DNA from: Streptomyces sp. CB01373
Lineage (GTDB): Bacteria > Actinomycetota > Actinomycetes > Streptomycetales > Streptomycetaceae
Direction: 5' to 3'
Assembly: GCF_002803075.1 (NCBI RefSeq)
Contig: NZ_NNBK01000005.1
Coordinates: forward strand, 160,478-224,477
DNA length: 64,000 nt
Shown here: piece after piece, positions 26,498-35,906 of the stretch
How positions within the stretch are numbered: the stretch's first letter is position 1
Layout: every line of letters begins with the position of its first letter
Translations under genes and position numbers: made by a program
Notes under the pieces: model-generated
Told to the model about the DNA's origin: nothing
The model's database searches: none
The model's input: only the letters and a program-made list of their open reading frames with translations

Positions 26498-27784
26498 TCA
26501 CTTGGTGTTGATCACCTTGTCGATCGCGGCGTCCGCCTCCTTGGCGGCCGCCTCGACCGACTTCTTGCCGGTGCCGATGTTCTGCAGCATGGTCTGCAGC
26601 ACCTGGGCCTTCTCGACCTGACCCCAGCCCGGTGCCATCGGGACGAACCAGTTGGACTCGGCCGCGGTGGCCGGCACCGCCGTCGCGGGGTCGTCCTTCA
26701 GCGTCGCGAGGTCGGTCTTGTTGTTGGGCAGGTTGCCCTTGCCCATCAGGCCCTTCTGGCCGGACGGGCCGGTGAACGCGTTGATCCACTCGGCTGCGAG
26801 CGTCTGTGCCTTGGACTTCACCGGGACGGCGAGGTCGGAGCCGCCGAGGAAGACCGGCATGTTCTTGCCGGACGGGCCGGGCATCACGAAGTTCTCGTTG
26901 TTGTCCTTGAGCTTGCCGGTCTTGTCCTGCTCCGGGTCGGACGCGGCCGCGCCTTCCCAGGCGGCGCCGAAGATCATGCCGGACTTGCCCTGGCCGTAGA
27001 CGATGTAACGGTCGGACTCGTCCTTGGTCTTGTCGCCGTGCATGTACTTGTCGACGACGTTCTTGAACTCGTTCAGGCCCTTGAGGGACTCGGGCGAGGA
27101 GAGGTCGGCCTTCCACTGGCCGCCCTCCTCCTTGGCGATGGAGCCGCCGGCGTCGTAGACGAAGGACATGGCCGCGTACCAGTCGCGCGTGGGCTGGTAC
27201 CAGGCGTTGAACTTGTCACCCTGCTTCTTCTGAACCTTGTCCAGGTCGGCCGTGAGCTCCTGGTAGGTCTTCGGAACGGACTTCACGCCGGCTGCGGCGA
27301 TGACGTCCTTGCGCCAGTTGGCGACCCGGCCGCCCGCGTAGTAGGGAACGCCGTAGGTCTTGCCGTCGTAGGTCACCGAGGCCTTCAGGCCGTCGAGCCA
27401 GGCGTCGGATCCGGTGAAGTCGGCGGCGTCGACGGGGGCGAAGGCACCCTTGACCATGTACCCGAGCATCTCGGTGTTGCCCATCTCGACCACGTCGGGG
27501 GCCTTGTCGGTGGCGAGGACCGCATCGAGCTTGGTGTTCTTGTCCGGCCAGCCGTAGTACTCGTGCTTGATCTTCAGACCCGGGTGCTTCTTCGTCACCG
27601 CGTCGTCGGCCGCCTTGACCAGCTCGGGCCAGTTGTTCTGCGCGTCCACGGTGAGCCAGACGGTCAGCTCCTTGGCGTCGGCGCCGCCCTTGCTGGAGCT
27701 CCCGCCGTCCTTGCCGCCCCCACACGCCGCGATGGAGACCATCATGCCCGCGATACCGATCGCGGCTACCAGCTTGCGCTTCAC
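26498..27784 (-). CDS. dasA: Chitobiose-binding lipoprotein DasA
   Basis: 428 residues. The family-1 binding protein captures chitobiose and other chitosugars outside the cell. A short basic start, hydrophobic stretch and lipobox SIAAC put lipidation on Cys21. The mature part begins with a Gly/Ser/Lys linker and the ELTVWLTVDAQNNW strand of CUT1 binding proteins. The GTG start has GAGGAGGG 6 nt upstream. Two DasR-like operators lie ~100-135 nt before the start, 24 bp centre to centre. In S. coelicolor dasA also affects development. Confidence 0.95.
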   Translation of the reverse strand: MKRKLVAAIGIAGMMVSIAACGGGKDGGSSSKGGADAKELTVWLTVDAQNNWPELVKAADDAVTKKHPGLKIKHEYYGWPDKNTKLDAVLATDKAPDVVEMGNTEMLGYMVKGAFAPVDAADFTGSDAWLDGLKASVTYDGKTYGVPYYAGGRVANWRKDVIAAAGVKSVPKTYQELTADLDKVQKKQGDKFNAWYQPTRDWYAAMSFVYDAGGSIAKEEGGQWKADLSSPESLKGLNEFKNVVDKYMHGDKTKDESDRYIVYGQGKSGMIFGAAWEGAAASDPEQDKTGKLKDNNENFVMPGPSGKNMPVFLGGSDLAVPVKSKAQTLAAEWINAFTGPSGQKGLMGKGNLPNNKTDLATLKDDPATAVPATAAESNWFVPMAPGWGQVEKAQVLQTMLQNIGTGKKSVEAAAKEADAAIDKVINTK

Positions 27785-27882
27785 GCCACCCTCCTCAGGG
27801 ATGCCACAAACCCCCCTGCCTCCCCGCGGTTGAGCGACATCCGAGCGTCGGCGTAACCGCCCGTGGGGCCGGGACCTGGACC

Positions 27883-27898
27883 AATGGTGTAGACCAGT
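27883..27898. promoter_or_regulatory. DasR operator (dre) upstream of dasA
   Basis: AATGGTGTAGACCAGT; on the minus strand ACTGGTCTACACCATT, matching the dre consensus and, from memory, the S. coelicolor dasA site. Confidence 0.88.
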
Positions 27899-27906
27899 AG
27901 GGGGAG

Positions 27907-27922
27907 CTTGGCCCAGACCAAT
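27907..27922. promoter_or_regulatory. Second, degenerate DasR site upstream of dasA
   Basis: TGGCCCAGACCA keeps the TGG-N6-CCA dyad. Its centre is 24 bp from that of the stronger site, so two DasR dimers could bind close together, slightly over two helical turns apart. Confidence 0.55.
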
Positions 27923-28023
27923 AGGGCTGTCAAGAGTGCGCCGACCCGCTCAGACGGTCCGTTACGGGACCGCGATATGCAGGGACCTTTCATTGTTCGT
28001 CCGGCAAAATGGACGCCCGCGCT

Positions 28024-28038
28024 CCACTGGACCAGTGG
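28024..28038. promoter_or_regulatory. Perfect 7-1-7 dyad in the dasA-dasR region
   Basis: CCACTGGACCAGTGG is a perfect inverted repeat with a 1-nt centre. It carries both halves of a dre site (ACTGG, CCAGT) but with the 6-bp centre collapsed, so it may be a different operator. Confidence 0.4.
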
Positions 28039-28097
28039 CGACCGTACGCGACCGCCGGACGGGCCTGGCCAGGTGGACCACCCGCCCAGGCCGGAGC

Positions 28098-28113
28098 TAT
28101 GGACTAGACCATC
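28098..28113. promoter_or_regulatory. DasR operator (dre) upstream of dasR
   Basis: TATGGACTAGACCATC, with dyad TGGACTAGACCA, lies ~135 nt before the dasR start and would allow autoregulation. Confidence 0.75.
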
Positions 28114-28192
28114 CGGGGGCACGACGGTATACAGAGGAGATCACGGAGCGTACGGGTGACCACTCGGCACGCGAAGCCGTGCCACGATGTGA

Positions 28193-29011
<819 letters not shown>

Positions 29012-29151
29012 GGGCCTTGTGACGGAGTAAGAATCCCGTGGCGGTCCGTGGCGTCATGCGCACGAGGGATTCCGCACCTGTGACACCGTGATCTACATTG
29101 CGTGCGCACCGCACGGACGCTCGGTGATCAGCTAGGGGACGGAGTCGCCAC

Positions 29152-29451
29152 ATGTCGAATGCCCCGGAAGCCACCAGAGCGGTGGTGACGCCCTTACGGG
29201 TCGCCATCGCCCTCTGCCTCGTCGCCCCCTTCGTGGCGCTGCTGTGGGTGGGGTCGTACGCGAGGAAGGACCCGGCCCTCGCCGGGATCCCGTTCTTCTA
29301 CTGGTACCAGATGCTGTGGGTACTCGTCTCCGCGGTCCTGACGATGACCGCGTACCGGCTGTGGCAGCGTGACCGGCGCACCGCCGGGACCCCCCGGGCC
29401 GCCGGGCCGGCCTCCGCCGCGACGGCCGAGGACGGGGGTGCGGTCAAGTGA
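29152..29451 (+). CDS. DUF3311 small membrane protein, symporter partner
   Basis: 99 residues with two membrane spans (VAIALCLVAPFVALLWVGSY and MLWVLVSAVLTMTAYRLW) and a Gly/Ala-rich tail. DUF3311 genes usually precede a sodium:solute symporter, as here: its TGA overlaps the next GTG. By analogy it is an accessory subunit of the symporter. GGGGACGGAG lies upstream of the ATG. Confidence 0.85.
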   Translation: MSNAPEATRAVVTPLRVAIALCLVAPFVALLWVGSYARKDPALAGIPFFYWYQMLWVLVSAVLTMTAYRLWQRDRRTAGTPRAAGPASAATAEDGGAVK

Positions 29452-31058
29452 AGGACGGGGTCAACGGCGTCACGCTCGGCGTCTGTGTCTTCTTCTTCCT
29501 GCTCGTCACCGTCATGGGCTTCCTGGCCGCGCGCTGGCGCCGGGCCGAGAACGAGCACAGCCTGGACGAATGGGGCCTGGGAGGACGGTCGTTCGGCACC
29601 TGGGTGACCTGGTTCCTGCTCGGCGGCGACCTGTACACCGCCTACACCTTCGTGGCCGTGCCGGCCGCCGTCTACGCGACGGGAGCGGCCGGCTTCTTCG
29701 CGGTGCCGTACACGATCCTGGTGTACCCGCTGATCTTCACGTTCCTGCCGCGGCTGTGGTCGGTGTCCCACCGGCACGGATACGTGACCACCTCGGACTT
29801 CGTCCGCGGCCGGTTCGACTCCAAGAGCCTGTCGCTGGCGGTGGCGCTCACCGGCATCCTCGCGACAATGCCGTACATCGCGCTCCAGCTGGTCGGCATC
29901 CAGGCGGTCCTGGACGTCATGGGCGTCGGCGGCGGCGACAGCACCCACTGGTTCGTGAAGGACCTGCCGCTGCTGATCGCCTTCGGCGTGCTGGCGGCGT
30001 ACACCTACTCGTCGGGGCTGCGCGCGCCCGCGCTGATCGCGTTCGTGAAGGACACCCTGATCTACATCGTGATCGCGGTGGCCATCATCTACATCCCGAT
30101 CAAGCTGGGCGGCTTCGGCGAGGTGTTCGCCAAGGCGGGCCAGAAGTTCACCGAGTCGGGTTCGGGCGGGCTGGTCCCGGCGGCGGCCGGCCAGTGGACG
30201 TACGCCACGCTGGCGCTCGGCTCCGCGCTGGCGCTGTTCATGTACCCGCACTCGATCACCGCGACGCTGTCCTCGCGCAGCCGCGAGGTGATCCGCCGCA
30301 ACACGACGATCCTGCCGCTGTACTCGCTGATGCTGGGCCTGCTCGCCCTGCTGGGCTTCATGGCCATCGCGGCGGGCGTGCAGGTGAAGAACGGCCAGCT
30401 GGCCATTCCGCAACTCTTCGAGAACATGTTCCCGGACTGGTTCGCGGGCGTGGCGTTCGCGGCGATCGCCATCGGCGCGCTGGTACCGGCGGCCATCATG
30501 TCGATCGCCGCCGCGAACCTGTTCACCCGCAACATCTACAAGGACTTCATCCGCCCGCAGGCGACACCGCGGGAGGAGACCCGGGTCTCCAAGATCGTGT
30601 CGCTCCTGGTGAAGGTGGGCGCGCTGGTCTTCGTCCTGACCATGGACAAGACGGTCGCCATCAACTTCCAGCTCCTCGGCGGCATCTGGATCCTGCAGAC
30701 CTTCCCGGCCCTGGTCGGCGGGCTGTTCACCCGCTGGTTCCACCGCTGGGCGCTGCTGGCGGGCTGGGCGGTCGGCATGGTCTACGGCACGGTCGCCGCC
30801 TACGGGGTCGCCTCGCCGACGCAGAAGCACTTCGGCGGGTCGGCGAAGGAGATCCCGGGTCTCGGTGAGATCGGCTACATCGGGCTGACGGCGTTCGTGC
30901 TCAACGCGGCCGTCTCGGTGGTCCTGACGTTCGTGCTGCGGGCGGTCAACGCGCCCCAGGGCGTGGACGAGACCCGTCCGGAGGACTACACGGCGGACGC
31001 CGGCGACCCGGACGTCGAGGTGGAGCTCCCGCCGGCCACGACGGCGGCCCCGCACTAG
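29448..31058 (+). CDS. Sodium:solute symporter (SSS family, MctP-like)
   Basis: 536 residues, 13 predicted spans. WGLGGRSFGTWVTWFLLGGDLYTAYTF is the first-span signature of the monocarboxylate-type SSS branch. It likely imports a small organic acid with Na+, but the substrate is not readable. The GTG overlaps the DUF3311 stop. The stop codon TAG lies inside the CTAG target of MITE B, so the protein is intact, but MITE B and an IS now separate the gene from a strong hairpin that probably was its terminator. Confidence 0.9.
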   Translation: MKDGVNGVTLGVCVFFFLLVTVMGFLAARWRRAENEHSLDEWGLGGRSFGTWVTWFLLGGDLYTAYTFVAVPAAVYATGAAGFFAVPYTILVYPLIFTFLPRLWSVSHRHGYVTTSDFVRGRFDSKSLSLAVALTGILATMPYIALQLVGIQAVLDVMGVGGGDSTHWFVKDLPLLIAFGVLAAYTYSSGLRAPALIAFVKDTLIYIVIAVAIIYIPIKLGGFGEVFAKAGQKFTESGSGGLVPAAAGQWTYATLALGSALALFMYPHSITATLSSRSREVIRRNTTILPLYSLMLGLLALLGFMAIAAGVQVKNGQLAIPQLFENMFPDWFAGVAFAAIAIGALVPAAIMSIAAANLFTRNIYKDFIRPQATPREETRVSKIVSLLVKVGALVFVLTMDKTVAINFQLLGGIWILQTFPALVGGLFTRWFHRWALLAGWAVGMVYGTVAAYGVASPTQKHFGGSAKEIPGLGEIGYIGLTAFVLNAAVSVVLTFVLRAVNAPQGVDETRPEDYTADAGDPDVEVELPPATTAAPH

Positions 31059-31235
31059 GGCGTGTTTCGAAGGTGGCGTCGTTCGCCCGGAGGGCGGGCC
31101 CCGCGGCGTCTGGTGCGTGCGATCGCAAGGCGGAGGGTCGCCCTCGTACTGGGTGTACGTGGGCGATCCCGACAACGCAGCGAGCGTGCGTGCCAGGCGC
31201 CGCGGGGCAGACGGCACTTTCGAAACACGCCCTAG
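31055..31235. mobile_element. MITE B: ~173-bp palindromic element with CTAG target duplication
   Basis: A 173-bp body lies between CTAG copies at 31055-31058 and 31232-31235. The tips are inverted: AGGGCGTGTTTCGAA on the left and TTCGAAACACGCCCT on the right, differing entirely from those of MITE A. The core (about 31103-31203) is homologous to MITE A, sharing blocks such as ATCGCAAGGCGGAG, CGTACTGG, GACAACGC and GCGAG in the same order. No coding capacity. The right CTAG also forms the left target copy of the adjacent IS. Confidence 0.8.
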
Positions 31236-32638
31236 TACTGCAACGGTGTTTGCCGTGACTGCTGGCCAGATTGGTCGTTGGTCTGGTTATGGGTGGGGAC
31301 CTTGCTGATGTCAGGCTGTGGGCAAGTGAGCTGAATGCTGTGCATGAGCGGTTCGTGCATCGGTTCAACAGGTCGGAGCCGAGGGAGTCGGCACTGGCCT
31401 ATATGCGGGGACTGATCGCTCCTCTGCAGCGGAAGAACGGCTGGACCTTGGCCGAGGAAGCCGGCCACGCAGGCCCGGACCGCATCCACCGGATGCTGAA
31501 CCGAGTCGACTGGGACGCCGATGAGGTCCTCAACGACGTGCGTCAGTACGTGGTCGACAACCTCGGTGACCGGGACGCCGTCCTGATCGTGGACGACACC
31601 GGCTTCCTGAAGAAGGGGGTGCGCTCGGCCGGAGTGCAGCGGCAGTACTCCGGCACCGCCGGGCGCACGGAGAACTGCCAGATCGGTGTCTTCCTCGCCT
31701 ACGCGGCTGCCGGCGGCAGGACGCTGATCGACCGCCGCCTGTATCTGCCCACCTCATGGACGGACGACCGCGAGCGGTGCCGCCGGGCCGGCGTCGACGA
31801 CAGTGTCGGCTTCGAGACCAAGGTGGCCATGGCCAAGGCGATGGTCCGCCGCGCCATCACCGACAAGATCCCGTTTCGGTGGGTGACCGCGGATGCCGCC
31901 TACGGTTTCAGCAAGGGCTGGCGGTCCGAGTTGGAGCAGGCCGATGTCTACCACGTCATGGCCACCACCCGACACGACACCGTCGTCACCCGCTGGGCGA
32001 TCGACCATCCCGTCCACGATCTGTTCCCGGGCCTGCCGCGGCAGAAGTGGAAGCGCCGCTCGTGCGGCCAGGGGGCGCACGGCCCGCGGATCTACGACTG
32101 GGCACGTGTGGAGGTCAGGCCCTGGCACCGCGAAGACCGCCGACACTGGGTCCTTGCCCGCCGCAGCGTCAGCCGCCCGCAAGAGATCTCCTACTACATC
32201 GCCTACTGCCCAGCCGACACCACCCTGGACGAACTCATCCGCATCGCGGGCACCCGGTGGGCCATCGAGGAATGCTTCCAGACCGCCAAGCAGGAGTGCG
32301 GCCTCGACGACTACCAGGTGCGGCGTTATCCCGGCTGGCACCGCCACATGACCCTGGCCATGGCCGCCCACGCCTGCCTGACCGTCCTTCGCGCCCACGC
32401 ACTCGATGCCGGGAAAGCAGAAACGGATCCTCCCAGCTCATCCACCTCAGCCTCGCCGAGATCCGACGCCTGATAACCCGTCTCACCGACCGCCGCCCGG
32501 CATCCGTCGACCACATCCTGCACTGGTCACACTGGCGCCGAAAACGACAACACCAAGCCCGCATCAGTCACTACACACGCCGCGGACACAGCCCCTGAAA
32601 CTGGCCAGCAATCAGCACAAACACCGTTGCAGTACTAG
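31232..32638 (+). mobile_element. IS701-family insertion sequence
   Basis: A 1399-bp element (31236-32634) is bounded by CTAG duplications. Its terminal inverted repeats run 34 bp with four mismatches, outermost TACTGCAACGGTGTTTG. It encodes one DDE transposase on the + strand. CTAG matches the YTAR target of IS701-family elements as recorded in ISfinder (from memory). Confidence 0.88.
31289..32473 (+). CDS. IS701-type DDE transposase, probably frameshifted near its C-terminus
   Basis: 394 residues in the open frame. The catalytic acids sit in VLIVDDTGFLKKG, VTADAAYGFSKGW and AIEECFQTAKQECGLDDYQVRRYPGWHRH. The frame ends in the low-complexity AETDPPSSSTSASPRSDA, whereas the next frame carries LIHLSLAEIRRLITRL and HILHWSHWRRKRQHQARISHY to a stop at 32598, which reads like the true family C-terminus. 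A one-base insertion (or a programmed -1 shift) around 32415-32430 would explain this. The ATG has no good ribosome site. Confidence 0.8.
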   Translation: MGGDLADVRLWASELNAVHERFVHRFNRSEPRESALAYMRGLIAPLQRKNGWTLAEEAGHAGPDRIHRMLNRVDWDADEVLNDVRQYVVDNLGDRDAVLIVDDTGFLKKGVRSAGVQRQYSGTAGRTENCQIGVFLAYAAAGGRTLIDRRLYLPTSWTDDRERCRRAGVDDSVGFETKVAMAKAMVRRAITDKIPFRWVTADAAYGFSKGWRSELEQADVYHVMATTRHDTVVTRWAIDHPVHDLFPGLPRQKWKRRSCGQGAHGPRIYDWARVEVRPWHREDRRHWVLARRSVSRPQEISYYIAYCPADTTLDELIRIAGTRWAIEECFQTAKQECGLDDYQVRRYPGWHRHMTLAMAAHACLTVLRAHALDAGKAETDPPSSSTSASPRSDA

Positions 32639-32644
32639 GACCGG

Positions 32645-32691
32645 GGGCACGGCAGTGGGCCGCCGGAATCCGGCGGCCCACTGCCGTGCCC
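32645..32691 (+). terminator. 22-bp perfect hairpin, displaced terminator of the symporter gene
   Basis: GGGCACGGCAGTGGGCCGCC and two more bases pair perfectly with their complement across AAT. It begins 6 nt after the right CTAG of the IS. Before the insertions it would have stood just behind the symporter stop codon. Confidence 0.8.
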
Positions 32692-32710
32692 GTGCGGCAC
32701 ACTCGGGCGC

Positions 32711-33217
32711 ATGGACTTCGTGATCCGGCCGGCCGAGCCCGGCGAGTACGGCACCCTCGGTGAGATCACCGCCCAGGCCTACCTCCGGGACGGGCTCCTG
32801 GACTTCGGTGAGAGCGACGGGTATCTCGGCGAGCTGCGGGACGTGGCCAAGCGGTCGGCCGCGGCCGAGGTGCTGGTCGCGGTGGCGGACGGGGAGGTGC
32901 TCGGCGGGGTGACCTTCGTCCCGGGCACCGGCCCCATGGCCGACCTCGCCGGTCCCGGGGAGACCGAGATACGGATGCTCGCGGTCGCGCACGCGGCGCG
33001 CGGCAGGGGCGTCGGCGAGGCCCTCGTGCGGGCCTGTACGGACCGGGCACGGGCCGTGGAGGGCTGTGTCCGCGTGGTGCTGTCCACCCAGAGCTCCATG
33101 CACACCGCCCACCGCATCTACGAGCGCCTGGGCTTCGTCCGCACACCGGGCCGGGACTGGAACCCGCTCCCCGAGCTGGACGACATCATGCTGCTCACCT
33201 ACGAGTTGACATTCTGA
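32711..33217 (+). CDS. GNAT-family N-acetyltransferase
   Basis: 168 residues. EIRMLAVAHAARGRGVGEALVRACTDRA is the acetyl-CoA-binding loop, and VVLSTQSSMHTAHRIYERLGFVRTPGRDW the later conserved part. The acceptor is unknown. The ATG seems leaderless: CACACT (32698-32703) ends 7 nt before it. The gene stands alone between a terminator and the nrd control region. Confidence 0.88.
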   Translation: MDFVIRPAEPGEYGTLGEITAQAYLRDGLLDFGESDGYLGELRDVAKRSAAAEVLVAVADGEVLGGVTFVPGTGPMADLAGPGETEIRMLAVAHAARGRGVGEALVRACTDRARAVEGCVRVVLSTQSSMHTAHRIYERLGFVRTPGRDWNPLPELDDIMLLTYELTF

Positions 33218-33237
33218 CACGCTCCGGAGTCGGCGCG

Positions 33238-33253
33238 GCACAACATATGGGGG
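33238..33253. promoter_or_regulatory. NrdR box 1 upstream of nrdA
   Basis: GCACAACATATGGGGG keeps the conserved CWA-AT-T core of the NrdR box (ACACWATATATWGTGT). It is paired with box 2, start to start 31 bp. Confidence 0.7.
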
Positions 33254-33268
33254 TGCCCGACTCGCTCA

Positions 33269-33284
33269 GCACAAGATGTATGCT
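33269..33284. promoter_or_regulatory. NrdR box 2 upstream of nrdA
   Basis: GCACAAGATGTATGCT, the better of the two boxes. A 31-bp spacing (three helical turns) is the standard arrangement for tetrameric NrdR. Confidence 0.75.
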
Positions 33285-33412
33285 CGTGCTCAATGTCGCC
33301 GCAGGGGAATCCGGTGCGAATCCGGAACTGTCCCGCAACGGTGTACTCGTGCGCGTTTGCCCCCAAGGCCCGCCACGAGCGTCAGTCCGAGGACCTGCCG
33401 ACAGCGCGCCCG
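33285..33412 (+). ncRNA. Adenosylcobalamin riboswitch upstream of nrdAB
   Basis: The conserved core is unmistakable: GGGAATCCGGTGCGAATCCG (about 33306-33325), GAACTGTCCCGCAACGGTG, and after a variable arm GTCAGTCCGAGGACCTGCCG with ACA (33381-33403). Cobalamin binding represses the downstream genes, so class Ia reductase is off when B12 allows the class II enzyme to work; this logic is established for S. coelicolor nrdABS. About 125 nt remain between the aptamer and the nrdA start for an expression platform. Outer boundaries are approximate. Confidence 0.95.
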
Positions 33413-33539
33413 GCCGTCCGGTCCGGGTGCCCTGACGTCCGGGTCTCGCGGAATGGGCCGGTGGACGCGGCGCCGTGTGCGCTCGTGTGCCGCCCCCTGC
33501 CCTCGGCGAGGCCCCGTGCCGAGCGAGGGAGAGCTCCAC

Positions 33540-35906
33540 GTGACCATCGCGCCAGCCGACCCGGTTTCAGTCGCAGCCACGGAAACCGACGGTCCAGGTG
33601 CCGTACTGCTGCGGACCCTGACCGAGCTGACCGCCGACCTCCCCGACGCCGACCCCGGCCGGGTCGCCGCCGCCGCCCTGCGCGGCCGGTCGGCGCGGGC
33701 CGACGAGGCCGAGTTGCGCGAGCTGGCCACGGAGGCGGCCGCCGGGCTCATCTCCGAGGACCCCGCCTACTCCCGGCTGGCGGCCAGGCTGCTGACCCTC
33801 ACCGTCCGCGCCGAGGCCGCCTCGCAGGGCGTCGCCTCCTTCACCGACTCGGTCGCCGTGGGCCACCGCGAGGGCCTCGTCGCCGACCGGACCGCGGAGT
33901 TCGTCCGCGCCCACGCCGACCGCCTGGACGCGATGATCGACCGGGCCGCCGACGACCGCTTCGGCTACTTCGGCCTGCGCACCCTGCACAGCCGGTACCT
34001 GCTGCGGCACCCGATCACCCGCAAGGTGATCGAGACGCCCCAGCACTTCATGCTGCGGGTCGCGGCCGGTCTCGCGCAGGACGACACCGCGCGGTCCGTC
34101 GACGAGGTCGAGGCGCTGTACGGGCTGATGAGCCGCCTCGACTACCTGCCCTCCTCCCCCACGCTGTTCAACTCCGGCACGCGCCACCCGCAGATGTCGT
34201 CCTGCTACCTGCTCGACTCCCCCAAGGACGAGCTGGACTCCATCTACGAGCGCTACCTCCAGGTCGCCCGTCTGTCCAAGCACGCCGGCGGCATCGGCAT
34301 CGCCTACTCCCGCATCCGCTCCCGCGGTTCGCTGATCCGCGGCACCAACGGGCACTCCAACGGCATCGTGCCGTTCCTGAAGACCCTGGACGCCTCGGTC
34401 GCCGCCGTGAACCAGGGCGGCCGGCGCAAGGGCGCCGCCGCGGTCTACCTGGAGACCTGGCACTCGGACATCGAGGAGTTCCTGGAGCTGCGCGACAACA
34501 CCGGTGAGGACGCCCGCCGGACGCACAACCTCAACCTCGCGCACTGGGTCCCGGACGAGTTCATGCGCCGGGTGAACGCCGACGGGCAGTGGTCGCTGTT
34601 CTCCCCTGCGGACGTGCCGGAGCTGACCGACCTGTGGGGCGAGGAGTTCGACGCCGCGTACCGGGCCGCGGAGGCGCGGGGCCTGGCGCGCAAGACCATC
34701 CCGGCCCGCGACCTGTACGGCCGCATGATGCGCACCCTCGCGCAGACCGGCAACGGCTGGATGACCTTCAAGGACGCCGCCAACCGCACCGCGAACCAAA
34801 CCGCGCAGCCGGGCCACGTGGTCCACTCCTCGAACCTCTGCACGGAGATCCTGGAGGTCACCGACGACGGTGAGACGGCGGTGTGCAACCTGGGGTCGGT
34901 CAACCTCGGCGCGTTCGTGGCCGGCGGAGACATCGACTGGGAGCGGCTGGACGAGACCGTCCGCACCGCGGTCACCTTCCTCGACCGCGTGGTCGACATC
35001 AACTTCTACCCGACCGAGCAGGCGGGCCGCTCCAACGCCCGCTGGCGTCCGGTGGGCCTGGGCGCCATGGGCCTGCAGGACGTGTTCTTCAAGCTGCGCC
35101 TGCCCTTCGACTCCCCGGAGGCGAAGGCCCTGTCCACCCGTATCGCCGAGCGGATCATGCTCGCCGCGTACGAGGCGTCCGCCGACCTCGCCGAGCGCAA
35201 CGGTCCGCTGCCCGCGTGGGAGAAGACCCGTACGGCCCAGGGCGTGCTGCACCCCGACCACTACGACGTCGAGCTGACCTGGCCGGAGCGCTGGGCGGCC
35301 CTGCGCGAGCGGATCGCCGCCGTCGGCATGCGCAACTCGCTGCTGCTCGCGATCGCCCCGACCGCCACCATCGCCTCGATCGCGGGCGTGTACGAGTGCA
35401 TCGAGCCGCAGGTCTCCAACCTCTTCAAGCGTGAGACGCTCTCCGGGGAGTTCCTCCAGGTCAACTCGTACCTGGTGGACGATCTGAAGGCGCTCGGCGT
35501 CTGGGACGCCCGCACCCGCGAGGCGCTGCGCGACGCCAACGGCTCGGTGCAGGACTTCGCCTGGATCCCCGAGGACGTGCGCGGGCTGTACCGCACGGCG
35601 TGGGAGATCCCGCAGCGCGGCCTGATCGACATGGCCGCCGCCCGCACCGCGTTCCTGGACCAGTCCCAGTCCCTGAACCTGTTCCTGGAGACGCCGACCA
35701 TCGGCAAGCTCTCCTCGATGTACGCCTACGCCTGGAAGCAGGGGCTGAAGACGACGTACTACCTGCGGTCCCGTCCGGCGACCCGGATCGCGCGCGCCGC
35801 CCGGGCGCAGGCCGCCGCCACCGTCCCCGTCCAGCAGGCGGCGCCGGACGCCGACGCGATCGCCTGCTCCCTTGAGAACCCCGAGTCCTGCGAGGCCTGC
35901 CAGTAA
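33540..35906 (+). CDS. nrdA: Ribonucleoside-diphosphate reductase class Ia, large subunit
   Basis: 788 residues. The catalytic subunit reduces ribonucleotides to deoxyribonucleotides. Active-site cysteines are Cys222 (SSCYLLD), Cys434 (NLCTEIL) and Cys449 (AVCNLGSVNLG); the C-terminal shuttle pair is Cys784/Cys787 (SCEACQ). The N-terminal ~90 residues hold at most a reduced ATP-cone. The GTG follows GAGGGAGAG. The upstream open frame is riboswitch, not protein. The stop overlaps the nrdB start (TAATG). It is controlled by NrdR boxes and the B12 riboswitch. Confidence 0.95.
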   Translation: MTIAPADPVSVAATETDGPGAVLLRTLTELTADLPDADPGRVAAAALRGRSARADEAELRELATEAAAGLISEDPAYSRLAARLLTLTVRAEAASQGVASFTDSVAVGHREGLVADRTAEFVRAHADRLDAMIDRAADDRFGYFGLRTLHSRYLLRHPITRKVIETPQHFMLRVAAGLAQDDTARSVDEVEALYGLMSRLDYLPSSPTLFNSGTRHPQMSSCYLLDSPKDELDSIYERYLQVARLSKHAGGIGIAYSRIRSRGSLIRGTNGHSNGIVPFLKTLDASVAAVNQGGRRKGAAAVYLETWHSDIEEFLELRDNTGEDARRTHNLNLAHWVPDEFMRRVNADGQWSLFSPADVPELTDLWGEEFDAAYRAAEARGLARKTIPARDLYGRMMRTLAQTGNGWMTFKDAANRTANQTAQPGHVVHSSNLCTEILEVTDDGETAVCNLGSVNLGAFVAGGDIDWERLDETVRTAVTFLDRVVDINFYPTEQAGRSNARWRPVGLGAMGLQDVFFKLRLPFDSPEAKALSTRIAERIMLAAYEASADLAERNGPLPAWEKTRTAQGVLHPDHYDVELTWPERWAALRERIAAVGMRNSLLLAIAPTATIASIAGVYECIEPQVSNLFKRETLSGEFLQVNSYLVDDLKALGVWDARTREALRDANGSVQDFAWIPEDVRGLYRTAWEIPQRGLIDMAAARTAFLDQSQSLNLFLETPTIGKLSSMYAYAWKQGLKTTYYLRSRPATRIARAARAQAAATVPVQQAAPDADAIACSLENPESCEACQ

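Noticed and set aside
33276..33539. N-terminal extension of nrdA through the riboswitch
   Set aside because: The open frame crosses the conserved cobalamin aptamer and NrdR box; nrdA starts at the GTG with a ribosome site at 33540.
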